59,119 bases of DNA from Paulinella micropora. Its lineage: Eukaryota > Cercozoa > Imbricatea > Euglyphida. The first letter of the stretch is position 1; each line of letters starts with the position of its first letter. A program made the position numbers and the translations under genes. Location of the stretch: the NCBI GenBank assembly GCA_009731375.1, contig BJOX01000120.1, forward strand, positions 422,938 to 482,056, given 5' to 3'. Below, in pieces: positions 12,296-23,100 of this stretch. A model generated the notes under the pieces. That model was not told the origin of the DNA, did not search any database, and saw only the letters and a list, made by a program, of their open reading frames with translations.

Positions 12296-12507
12296 ATATC
12301 TAATCTATCTATCTATGTTAGGCGACAGTTGGCAAAGCCTGTCCAAGTGGGCATTTGTGCATGAGCACAATCACCCATTTAGCTTCTTTCTGCCTATCGA
12401 TCTAATCCATCCGGCGCAGAATGCCCAGCCAGCCCTACGTATCGATACGGTAAGTATGTTGTTGTTGTAGTTGTTGTTGCTGTTGTTGCTGTTATTGTTG
12501 TTGTCGC

Positions 12508-12541
<34 letters not shown>

Positions 12542-12597
12542 GGTTGTTGGTTGTTGTTGTGTGTTGTTGTTGTTGTTGTTGTTGTTGTTGATCGCTT

Positions 12598-12650
<53 letters not shown>

Positions 12651-12677
12651 GGTTGTTGTTGTTGTTGTTGTTGTTGG

Positions 12678-12715
<38 letters not shown>

Positions 12716-12942
12716 AGCGCGACAAATCGACATGGTATGCATGTCTGTTGGGTGCAGAATCACATATTAAACTTCTTCTTACCTCGATCTAAGCTGTGTA
12801 TTCATTAGGGATTATTGTCGCATATCGATCTTGTCCTCACTTTGTATGTAATGGTGTATGTAATGCATTAGGGCTTATTGTCGCCTGTCTCGACGTCGAG
12901 TGCGCCCCCGTTGTCCCCGCTCTTGTCGCCGACCAGCGACGG

Positions 12943-13010
<68 letters not shown>

Positions 13011-13295
13011 AATCTATCTATCTATCCTAGATTGCCTTTTTCTTCAACGTCCTTCCTCCTCTTCTTTTTCCAGAACACAGTCTACCCGTGATTCCCATCC
13101 CGGACACATGCACAGTACACAAATTATTGTTTGATGTGAAACTGCGTTCCTTTGCAAGGACTACATTCCTTTGCGACATCTCATCTATCTATCTACCTAC
13201 CTACCTACCTACCTATCTCTATCTATCGATCGATCCATCTATCCATCCATCCATCCATCCATCCATCCATCATCTATCCATCCATCTATCCATCC

Positions 13296-13339
<44 letters not shown>

Positions 13340-13395
13340 GTCTATCTATCTATCTGTCTGTCTTATCTATCTATCTATCTATCTATCTATTTATT

Positions 13396-13455
<60 letters not shown>

Positions 13456-13538
13456 CATCCATCTATCCATCTTCTATCTGTCCATCTATCTATCTATCGA
13501 TGCATGTCTTCGGATATGCAGAGCTAATAGACCAAACA

Positions 13539-13590
<52 letters not shown>

Positions 13591-13678
13591 CAGGTGAGTT
13601 GACAGACTACAGTAGCAAGTTCGACTTTTTAAGCGACAACAACGAGACGGTATGTATGTATGTATATATGTATGTATG

Positions 13679-13722
<44 letters not shown>

Positions 13723-13781
13723 GTATGTATGTATGTACGTAATGTATGTATGTATGTATGTAATGTATGTATGTATGTATG

Positions 13782-13819
<38 letters not shown>

Positions 13820-13903
13820 CCTATCTATATATCTACCCATCTATCTATCTATCTATCTATCTATCTAATCTATCTAATCTATCTAATCTATCTAATCTAT
13901 CTA

Positions 13904-13954
<51 letters not shown>

Positions 13955-13989
13955 CATCTATCCATCTTTCCATATTTCTACCTACCTAC

Positions 13990-14024
<35 letters not shown>

Positions 14025-14279
14025 CAATGTCTTCGGATATGCAGAGCTGATAGACCAAACATATCTATCTATCTACATTTGTATGTGCATAGACTGACTA
14101 CAGCAGCGAGTTTGACTTCGGCAGCGACAGCGACGATTGCACTGAGTATAGCATGGACTCGTCTTCCGAACACGAGGTACCTTTCTTTTTTTTCTTTTTT
14201 CTTTTCTTTTTTTTCTTTTTTTCTTTTCTTTTTTTTCTTTTCTTTTTCTTTTCTTTTCTTTTCTTTTTGTTTTCTTTTC

Positions 14280-14310
<31 letters not shown>

Positions 14311-15059
14311 TCCTGATGAAACAGCTGGCTGTGTTTGGCTGCCATAAACGATAACAAACAAAGAACCACTTTCTTTCTTTCGTAGAGAGAGCAAGACCGG
14401 CCGTCCCGCCCCGCCCCGTCCGCCACCATCATCCACCTCAGCCCACAAAAAACCTGCCATATCAGCCACCTGGTGCCACAAAAAACCAGCAGCAACAGCC
14501 ACCAAGTGCCACCTCGCAACACGGACTCTTCTTCTTCCTCGTTCTCGTGCCCCTCACCCTCCCCCTCCTCCACTGCCTCCTTCCGCTCCCACTCCTCTCG
14601 CCTTCCCACCACCACCACCACCGTCTCCGCCAACGACAAAAGCAACAACAAGAACAAAAAAAACAAGCAGATTCTCCCTGCTTGCTCTGCTGCCGACAGA
14701 GCGAAGTGCACCGCACCTGCGCAGAAAGAGCAGAGAGAGGAGGCGGACAGCGAGGCCGAGGAGGAAACAGAAAGCGAGACGGAAGACGTGCAGATGAAAG
14801 AGCAGGAGGAGGAGGAGGAGGAGGAGGAGGGGCAAGACGATACCGACGACGAATATCTACCCCCGGGAGAGCGAAATAAGGTATGTATGTATGTATGTAT
14901 GTATGTATGTGTGTTAATGTATGTATGTACGTACGTACGTATGTATGTATGTATGTATGTATGTATGTATGTATGCATGTATGCATGTATGTATGTATGT
15001 ATGTATGTATGTATGTATGTTTGTACATTTGTATGTATGTATGTATGTATGTATGTATG

Positions 15060-15093
<34 letters not shown>

Positions 15094-15413
15094 CGTGTGC
15101 ATGCATGCATTTATGTATGCAACGTATGCATTTAACTTATGTGTTATATGTATTCATATATGTATATTTAGGCAGTTGGCTCTAAGCGGCGAGGCAACTT
15201 GAAGAGGCGTGGCGGCAAAGCGCTCAAGGGTCGGTCTCATACAGTTCGCAAGGCGCCGTATAGCAGCCCAGCACGAGACCAGACGGGCAAGGTTCGACCC
15301 CCTACACTACTCCTTCTCCTCTTCCCCTTTTTCCTCCTCTCTCCTCCTCTTCCTCATCGTCCTCCTCCTTCTCCTCCCTTGCCCCCACCCTCTCTCTCTC
15401 TCTCTCTCTCTCT

Positions 15414-15504
<91 letters not shown>

Positions 15505-16458
15505 NNNNNNNNNNNNNNNNNNNNNNNNNNNNNNNNNNNNNNNNNNNNNNNNNNNNNNNNNNNNNNNNNNNNNNNNNNNNNNNNNNNNNNNNNNNNNNNN
15601 NNNNNNNNNNNNNNNNNNNNNNNNNNNNNNNNNNNNNNNNNNNNNNNNNNNNNNNNNNNNNNNNNNNNNNNNNNNNNNNNNNNNNNNNNNNNNNNNNNNN
15701 NNNNNNNNNNNNNNNNNNNNNNNNNNNNNNNNNNNNNNNNNNNNNNNNNNNNNNNNNNNNNNNNNNNNNNNNNNNNNNNNNNNNNNNNNNNNNNNNNNNN
15801 NNNNNNNNNNNNNNNNNNNNNNNNNNNNNNNNNNNNNNNNNNNNNNNNNNNNNNNNNNNNNNNNNNNNNNNNNNNNNNNNNNNNNNNNNNNNNNNNNNNN
15901 NNNNNNNNNNNNNNNNNNNNNNNNNNNNNNNNNNNNNNNNNNNNNNNNNNNNNNNNNNNNNNNNNNNNNNNNNNNNNNNNNNNNNNNNNNNNNNNNNNNN
16001 NNNNNNNNNNNNNNNNNNNNNNNNNNNNNNNNNNNNNNNNNNNNNNNNNNNNNNNNNNNNNNNNNNNNNNNNNNNNNNNNNNNNNNNNNNNNNNNNNNNN
16101 NNNNNNNNNNNNNNNNNNNNNNNNNNNNNNNNNNNNNNNNNNNNNNNNNNNNNNNNNNNNNNNNNNNNNNNNNNNNNNNNNNNNNNNNNNNNNNNNNNNN
16201 NNNNNNNNNNNNNNNNNNNNNNNNNNNNNNNNNNNNNNNNNNNNNNNNNNNNNNNNNNNNNNNNNNNNNNNNNNNNNNNNNNNNNNNNNNNNNNNNNNNN
16301 NNNNNNNNNNNNNNNNNNNNNNNNNNNNNNNNNNNNNNNNNNNNNNNNNNNNNNNNNNNNNNNNNNNNNNNNNNNNNNNNNNNNNNNNNNNNNNNNNNNN
16401 NNNNNNNNNNNNNNNNNNNNNNNNNNNNNNNNCCCTCTCTCTCTCTCTCTCTCTCTCT

Positions 16459-16546
<88 letters not shown>

Positions 16547-17095
16547 TTTCTTGTTTTTGCGCTTGTTACGCTTCCTCATCGTGTACGTATGGTTCTCATC
16601 TCATCTCATCTACTGCATGCTTGTATGTATGTAGCGGCGGACCAACCTGCCTGAGAAGACTAAGAAGGTGCTCTACACCTGGTTCGAAGAGCACTACACT
16701 CACCCTTACCCCAACGAGTTCGAGAAGGAAGCGTTGCGCGCGGATGCTAACTTGAGCTTGCCTCGCTTGAACCAATGGTTCACCAACACGCGCAAACGGT
16801 AAATTTCCTTTATATTCTAATAATTTTCTATCTATCTATTTTCTTTCTAACGGTCGCCTTGGATGAAGCTCGAGGGTTGGTGTACCCCTCGGACCCGAGC
16901 CTTGGCGGGGCACGTGTACACGGACACGTGTCTGGGATCAGTCTGAGCCCTCCAGCCAGGGAGGGTTCAGACTGCACAAATTCGGGGCCTAGTGCCCATT
17001 CCCAGCCCGCTACCCAGTCGCCAACTGGCCGCAGGGTTGAATGGATGCCTATGTCTTCGGATATGCAGAGCTGATAGACCAAACATATCTATCTG

Positions 17096-17139
<44 letters not shown>

Positions 17140-17259
17140 CCTATCTAACATACATACATACATACATACATGCATGCGTGCATACATACATACATACATA
17201 CATGTTGTTTGCGTAGTTTCTGGGTAGACGCGAACCGCGTTTGGCACAAGAAGGCGTAG
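10954..17259 (+). CDS. TALE-class homeodomain transcription factor (12 exons)
   Basis: Exons: 10954-11016, 11500-11551, 12005-12115, 12322-12449, 12872-12941, 13074-13145, 13594-13649, 14093-14176, 14386-14880, 15172-15291, 16635-16798, 17217-17259. Every junction is GT/AG and phase-consistent; total ~485 aa ending in TAG. Exons 8-12 are the most secure; exons 1, 2 and the end of exon 6 the least. The N-terminal part is acidic and Ser/Pro-rich. Exons 7 and 8 are a duplicated module (TDYSSKFDF / TDYSSEFDF). Exon 9 has Ser, Lys and Glu runs. Exon 10 is a basic cluster ([17 protein letters not shown]), a likely NLS. Exons 11-12 encode the DNA-binding domain at residues ~418-480. It has the TALE three-residue loop (HPYPNE) and helix 3 WFTNTRKR, with invariant W, F, N and R kept but Thr at position 50, where most TALE proteins have Ile or Gly. 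The helix-3 flank RKRFW resembles KNOX. Expected role: a nuclear DNA-binding regulator, probably as a heterodimer. Confidence 0.8.
11219..11430. repeat. (TTGA)n then (TTGATTCA)n arrays in TALE intron 1
   Basis: About 20 TTGA/GATT units followed by about 13 copies of the 8-mer TTGATTCA. These lie between proposed exons 1 and 2. Confidence 0.95.
11553..12320. repeat. (CT)n/(CA)n/(ATCT)n arrays in TALE introns 2 and 3
   Basis: Simple repeats fill both introns around exon 3 (12005-12115). 'tatatgtccatctatc' recurs every ~60 bp in intron 3. Confidence 0.95.
12455..12716. repeat. (TTG)n array in TALE intron 4
   Basis: A trinucleotide TTG array starts a few bases after the GTAAGT donor of exon 4. 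Confidence 0.97.
13504..13543 (+). repeat. 41-bp ATCT-associated unit, copy 1
   Basis: Begins 'atgtcttcggatatgcagag' and ends 'agaccaaacat', running directly into (ATCT)n. Related copies lie at 14026-14066 and 17050-17090. Confidence 0.9.
14026..14066 (+). repeat. 41-bp ATCT-associated unit, copy 2
   Basis: Nearly identical to the copy at 13504 (one base differs: gctgatag versus gctaatag). Again followed by ATCT units, and preceded by them too. Confidence 0.9.
15505..16432. other. Assembly gap (928 N) in TALE intron 10
   Basis: Flanked by (CT)n on both sides, so the gap probably contains more CT repeat. Confidence 1.
16939..16974. other. 15-bp-stem hairpin in TALE intron 11
   Basis: 'cagtctgagccctcc' is followed after 6 nt by its near-perfect reverse complement 'ggagggttcagactg' (one mismatch). 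It sits in a GC-rich unique part of the intron upstream of the third 41-bp unit. Confidence 0.6.
17050..17090 (+). repeat. 41-bp ATCT-associated unit, copy 3
   Basis: Same unit as at 14026. It is preceded here by unique sequence but followed by (ATCT)n and (CATA)n. Confidence 0.9.
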
Positions 17260-18064
17260 GCACAACCAGCAGTGTCTTCTACAAGAAGAATAAGAAAATA
17301 GCCAACCATGTCTTCTTCTTCTTCTTCTTCTTCTTCTTCTTCTTCTTCTTCTTCTTCTCCTTCTGCTTCTGCTTCTTCTCCTTGTTATCCTTCTCCTTCT
17401 TCTCCTTCTCCTTCTTCTTCTTCTCCTCCTTCTCCTTCTCCTTCTCCTTCTCCTTCTCCTTCTTCTTCTTCTTCTTCTTCTTCTTCTTCTTCTTCTCCTC
17501 CTCCTCCTCTTCCTCCTCCTCCTCCTCCACTCTTCTTTCTCCTCCTCCTGCTCCTCATCCTCCTTGTCCTTGTCATCCTTCTTCTTCACCCTCCTCACAC
17601 TCAGCTCCAACAGAACCTTCCCCCCATCCTCACTCCCATTCTACACTACCCCGAAATTTCCGGTTTCGGGTTTCGAAAGAACCACCCCAGGCCAGCAAAA
17701 GCTGGTCTAGGGTGGTCTTCTCGCACCGACAACCGATTTGACCGGTCTGGGGTGGCTCTCCCGCACCCGAAACCCGAATATTACAAACTACATTCAAGAG
17801 GCAACCATTAAGTATTTCGACCTCATCGTTCTACCAATCATTATGTTATGATAATGCTGAAGCTATCCTTTCGAAGAATGTGTGCTCAGCATTCTCGTAA
17901 CTCAAACCTCGAGAAAAATAAGATCAAAGATGGTGAATCTTGCTACTGGAATGGCGTCAGTAATATTTTAGATGGTGTAGAACGTACTGAGGATGTTCTT
18001 CCTCTTCCTCACGATCGTCTTTTTGCTCATTTCAAGAAAAACATGTAATTCATTTTTGAATCCC
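17260..18064. other. TALE 3' flank: (TTC)n array, hairpin, no clear gene
   Basis: 17310-17590 is a (TTC/TCC)n array. At 17681-17716 'accaccccaggccagc' pairs across AAAA with 'gctggtctagggtggt' (two mismatches), a stem-loop that may be a 3' UTR structure. An ORF at 17848-18048 ending TEDVLPLPHDRLFAHFKKNM looks less repetitive than its surroundings and may be a gene fragment, but it is not recognised. Confidence 0.5.
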
Positions 18065-18309
18065 GCGCGCGCATGTGCGTAGATATTGGAATCATAATTG
18101 CAAATAATAAGATTACGTGCATCACAAAGCATGTATCTGACAGTATCACATAACCATGCTGCATTACCTAGCATGTACATACATAACATGCGAGAGAGAG
18201 AGAGAGAGACTGGGAAGTCAGTATCATAAATATTCACAAATGATTACTTTGTAGAAGTAGTGTCAAAGTCAGTATTCTTGATTTTCACAAACGATTACCT
18301 CCATATTTT

Positions 18310-18310
<1 letters not shown>
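18065..18310. repeat. ~250-bp flanking direct repeat, left copy
   Basis: 'gcgcgcatgtgcgtagatat' through 'cctccatattttgg'. It is nearly identical to 36239-36536 in the same orientation, with a few substitutions and a shorter (GA)n. A run of ~58 T follows (18311-18368), which on the minus strand is a poly(A) ending the giant element just before this repeat. Confidence 0.9.
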
Positions 18311-18368
<58 letters not shown>

Positions 18369-18369
<1 letters not shown>

Positions 18370-20169
18370 GTTTGTTTATTTTGTGTGTGTGTGTGTGTGT
18401 GGCTATGTATATATTTTTTGTAATGTTCACACAAATTTACACATGTAGTTGTATGTCTTATGTATTTTTCAAGTTTACCGCGCAAACTTTTCTGATCATG
18501 TATGCGTGCACCCACTCACTCTTGCTCCCTTTTTAGCCTGGAGTAATTATTTCTATTTATTTTCGATGTCACCTGTCTTTTGACTTGGTGACCGAAATTC
18601 AGTGTCCCTGCTGTGACAAATCAGTAGTATTAGTTAAAATCCTTAATGTTGATTCAGAAATCATAGTCAGGGCACGGTTGGTAATAGTAACGGACCGCAT
18701 GACTTGAGTTTGAGACCCAGAAACTGGCTTTATCACACCCGCCAGACGGCCCAGGCCGGCCCGCTCACGATATCCAATTAGTATTAATACTGCATAACCT
18801 GCCTACTGATCCCGGGTCCGGTATACACCGGCCCACTGCATTTTTTCTGTCTGGTTGCAAATTTGATAGTCAATAGGAGAGATAGTACTCCTACCCAAAT
18901 CCGTAGTGGGAGCATGGGATCCGTAACTTAACCGACAACCTCAGTGATATCGAGGCACAAGGCCCGAGTATTTGGGGAAGTGGAAGCGTCTGGCCCAAAG
19001 GCGTGGCTGCCCGCTAGGATCTGTGCGTATCCTACCTTTCAGTTATGGGATACACGACATGGTATGTAGGAGAAAGCTTGAGGAACATATATGAGGGAGG
19101 GAAAGGGAGGGTAGAAGGTAGGATATACGAAAGAGAAAACCGAAACTATATAATGATCTAACACCGGGAAGGGTCGTCCCTGGTCCCGCTGACAATCGCC
19201 TGGTCGTAAGCCTTCGTCGGGTCTCATCGTGGGCTGGGTCGTTCAATGAGGGACTTCATCGTAGACTGGTCCAGATATCGGGGCTCCACACACACGCACG
19301 AGACTCAGAATTGTAGAAACATTGAACCATCAGGGAGAAGCATTTCTGGACTCATATGCGAATTCCTGGTTGTCCATCACCTGCAACTTTTCTTAAACTG
19401 CGTAACTCTTGCATCTGGAGGGAGATGTAATGAGTAGAGGTATCGTCGTATACTGAAAGGGTTGGGCATCCGGAGGGTCCGGCATTGGTACTGGGTGCTG
19501 AAGGGGGGCTAGGAGCCGGAAAATCCGGACTTAATACTGGGTGCCGAAACGAAGGGGGGAGCAGTTTAAAAAAAAACAAATAAAAACACTTGGCTGGTGG
19601 CGCGGCGTGAAAGAGAGAGGGATAGGCCTGATTCCTGCAAGTGGAGATGTATCCAGTTTGAAAAAATTGAAGAGAGAGAAATGACTTTGACGACAGGGAG
19701 AGAATTCATATCTAGCACGAGCGTCGAGTGCCTTGCTCTCGAGGTCGGGGAAGAGGTGGAGAGTAGTGTGGGGAGCTTGGGGCACCGCTAGCTTCGTCAG
19801 CTGGGCGTTATGTTTTATGAATCAAAGGAGGACACAGGGGTCGAGTCAGGGGGGGACGGGGAAACTATAAAAGGAAGTGTTCGTGCAAACTTGGCACGAG
19901 GCAATGTCCCTGGTAGAGAGTGTCGAGCCCTGGGTGAAGAACATCAGACAGGGGAAGAATCCTCAGGCTGAGATGCCGGTCACGGGGGTCGGAAGACTCA
20001 CTAGGCTGGCAGTCTCGACCAGAGGGTCTCCCTTGTCCTTGACTTGGCCGACCCGACCTCCCACGAGACCGGTAGGAGTGCGGCGTTCCTTGCCCAGACT
20101 TGGTTGGCGTGCTTGGCTAAGTCCTGTCGTAAACTCTGTGAGGTCGATCTTGATAAGTCTTGTAAAAAC
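18369..20169 (-). other. 3' untranslated region of the giant element
   Basis: No ORF here resembles a known domain on either strand. The region lies between the RLE C-terminus (20170) and the poly(A) (18368) on the element's coding strand, so it is most simply its 3' UTR. A (TG)n tract lies next to the poly(A). Confidence 0.5.
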
Positions 20170-23100
20170 TTATCTCGTGGCGTCTGCACTGTGGATGAAT
20201 TTCCAAGCTTGGAGGATTGTGTCATGGCAGATCTTGGTCATCCCGCGGAAAATGGCGAATACTACAGCTTTCGACAGGACAAAGCGGAGTTCATTGTATG
20301 AGGTCTCTGAGATATAGCCTTTTGATCCCATGGCTATCACAATGATGTTTGAGGACATGTTGCGTCCTCTCATTGTTACCGTTGATGGTGGATCGCGTCT
20401 TGCAGTTATTCATATATATGGTCATAGATGGCTCTTGGGTTATATCCCCACGCCCGGGTAGCTTTCCACGGGATGGAGGGCCACGTAACCGGTGGGTCTT
20501 CGCCTCTGTCGGAATTGGGGTCCTTGGGAATGTATGGAGGTTTAACTCGTAGTCCATTATGGTCCCAGAGTCTCTTTCTGTCTTTCCCGTCGATAACGCC
20601 AGTAAGGTAGTTTTCGTCTTCTCTGACCAACCATTCGTCCCTGCGGAACGTGCAGTCCAGTAGGTAGACATGTGGTGTCTTGTAGTCTCGTGCTGCTAGG
20701 AGGTCAATCTTGTATGGAATCTCGGACCCTGCTAGGTCAGCCATGATCTGGGCTGCCGGATGGATGGGTGCAGAGGGATCTCTCGGGAGTCTTTGGCTGT
20801 CATCGTCGAGTGGGCCTATGCCTGTCCCGTCGTCCTTCAGGTCATTAGCTAGTGGACTTGGTAAGGCTCCCTCTTCACCGATGATAGTTAGCTTATTGTC
20901 TCCTTCCGTGTCGTCGTCGATGAGAAGACCTCTTTCTATGCACCGCCGAATCCATCGTCTGCACCTCGAATGTCTGACGTCAACTAGCGCCTTTAGTGCC
21001 TGTGGGTGGCGATCCGATTTGGAGAGAAGGTACTAATGACTGATATCGCCGGTCACTCCGCATCCATATGAGCACTTGGGTGAGGTGGACCCTTTGGTAA
21101 TGGTAACGCTCAGTCTAGCGGGGGTATTCCACGCCTCCAGTTGGCATTTAAGGATGATAGCAGCGTCTCTGGCGGAGTAGCCGCTTCGAGGTTGAAGGAA
21201 CTCATTCATCATCGCTTGGAAAGGCTTTCGGATCGTATGCCCCAGGTGAGACCAAACCTGGGGGCAACGGTCGTCTTGTACGCGTTCTCCGATACCCGCT
21301 GTCGAAGTTTCCAGACCTTGTACGACGCCAGGTTGGCCTTTATCGTCTTTATGGCGTTGTCGACCGTGTCAGGTGCCACTGTCCTCTTGGTGAGGAGGTT
21401 TTCGTGACTGACAGGACGACCGGGAGTTCCAGGGGATTCCATTCCGTGAAGGAGGGCTGTATATCTTCGCCGTTGGGGCATCGTGCCATTTTTGCCTCCG
21501 CTTCTGATCTTGTGAGTCGGCCTTCTGGCCAGGAGGAGTCTCCGATGTGGCCTGACGGGATGCGAAGGCTTACACTTACTCCTAGTGCTCGACATGCTCG
21601 GATCCAGGGGAGGACCATGAGGCCGTCGCGTCGGTCTTCCTTATTAAGGTGAAGGTGCCCTTGCCACTTCATGAATGGTTGATCCGGTGGCTTTGAAAGT
21701 TTAGGGCATACGGGGGAGATGTCATCTGGTGTGGGAAGGTTGTCCTTCGGCGGTCCGTGTCTTGTAGAAACGTGGTATCTCGGCCAAATTCTCTGATGAT
21801 ACAGCTGGTGGGATAAATTACTCCGTGCATGACGGAGTGTAGTCTCCACAGGTCTGGGGGGTGCATGAACTGGGGCCGGGGGGCTTGTGGCTGTTGAGAG
21901 GTCGTCTGGGGGGGGGGGGGGGNNNNNNNNNNAGCGTGGGGCGTCGTTTGGGGAGAGGAAGTCTTTGGGGGCATATGATGTGATCTCCTGGGAAGTATGT
22001 GTCACATGCAAGCCGGAAGTGTGATTCCATCGCATATTGGACGTATTGGTCAGTGGAGAGGAGGCATTTGATGAAAACAGTGAAGGTACGGAGGTAGTAA
22101 CGGGAGACGTATGGCTGTAGGCCCATTCCACCGCACAACCCCGTGGGTCCATACAGTACAGCATTTGGGATTTCCTGTTGGGAAATTTTTAGCAGTTCTC
22201 GGAAATTGTCGCGGAGAGCCACGTCCAAATCATGCAGGGTATCTGGATCCCATGTGGTCCACCCGAAGGAGAAGTCCATAAGGCTCGTGAGAAGGTTCTT
22301 TAGGGCAATGCGCTGCCGCGCTGGCGAGACGTCTAGTCTGTGGATCATGCGTGTGGTAGATACAAAATTAGCGAGTGCGTAATCTCGTTGGATCTGTGCG
22401 TCGTTGGTCCCATCCGTGTGAAGGCCAAGCGACCTGAAGACTTCAGTGGCGGACCGGTTCCTGATTGTGATGGAATTCTGTCCTGGGGTGCGAATGGTGA
22501 TGGGGACCGCTTTGACTCCTCCCTCCGGTTGGCCCACTAGGCATATGACTGTGCATTTATTGGCAGCACAAATCTGTCGTCCTGCCCTTAGTTGGTTCCA
22601 AAGGAGGGTGAACCCGTTCTGCGCCTCGGTTAGGTAGTTCTCGGGGAGGCCATCGCCTCCGATTGCTGCCCAGTTATCGTCCGCAAATGTATGATCTGCA
22701 GTGAGGGGGGTGCGTAGGGGGTAAACCGAGTTGTTTACTGTCCTATCTCGTCCCGCCCCATCATAGAAACGATATCCTTCGGGGAGGAATTGTTGGGCTG
22801 GGCAGATGCGTGTCAGGTATTCATCTAGGACTCCATACGTCCCCGGGCTGAGTGAACCACCTTGAGCGATACCTCGGGTTCGGTCGATGCTCTCCGGGAG
22901 GAAAGTTGACATGCCGTTGGCGTCTTGCGATTTGATTCGGAGCAAGGAATCTTTAAACCTATGTCGAATATATCCAAACATTTCCGGGAAGTTCTCCCTC
23001 CGTGGCCACCACGTGAGAGTATGCCTCACAGATGTAGGTGAGTTCAGCCCTATCGAAAGCTTTACGGATGTCGGTGGTGAAGAGGATGAGAGTCTTGGGC

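Noticed and set aside
12371-12808. Poly-Asn, poly-Leu and poly-Val ORFs
   Set aside because: They are readings of the (TTG)n array in TALE intron 4, bounded by good splice sites of the real exons.
15199-16755. ORFs of ~500 codons spanning the 928-N gap
   Set aside because: They exist only because N was read as an open codon and (CT)n has no stops; the true reading splices from 15291 to 16635.
18600-18760. Possible tRNA-derived SINE head (gagtttgagaccc)
   Set aside because: The B-box-like string differs from the consensus and there is no A box or cloverleaf at a suitable distance.
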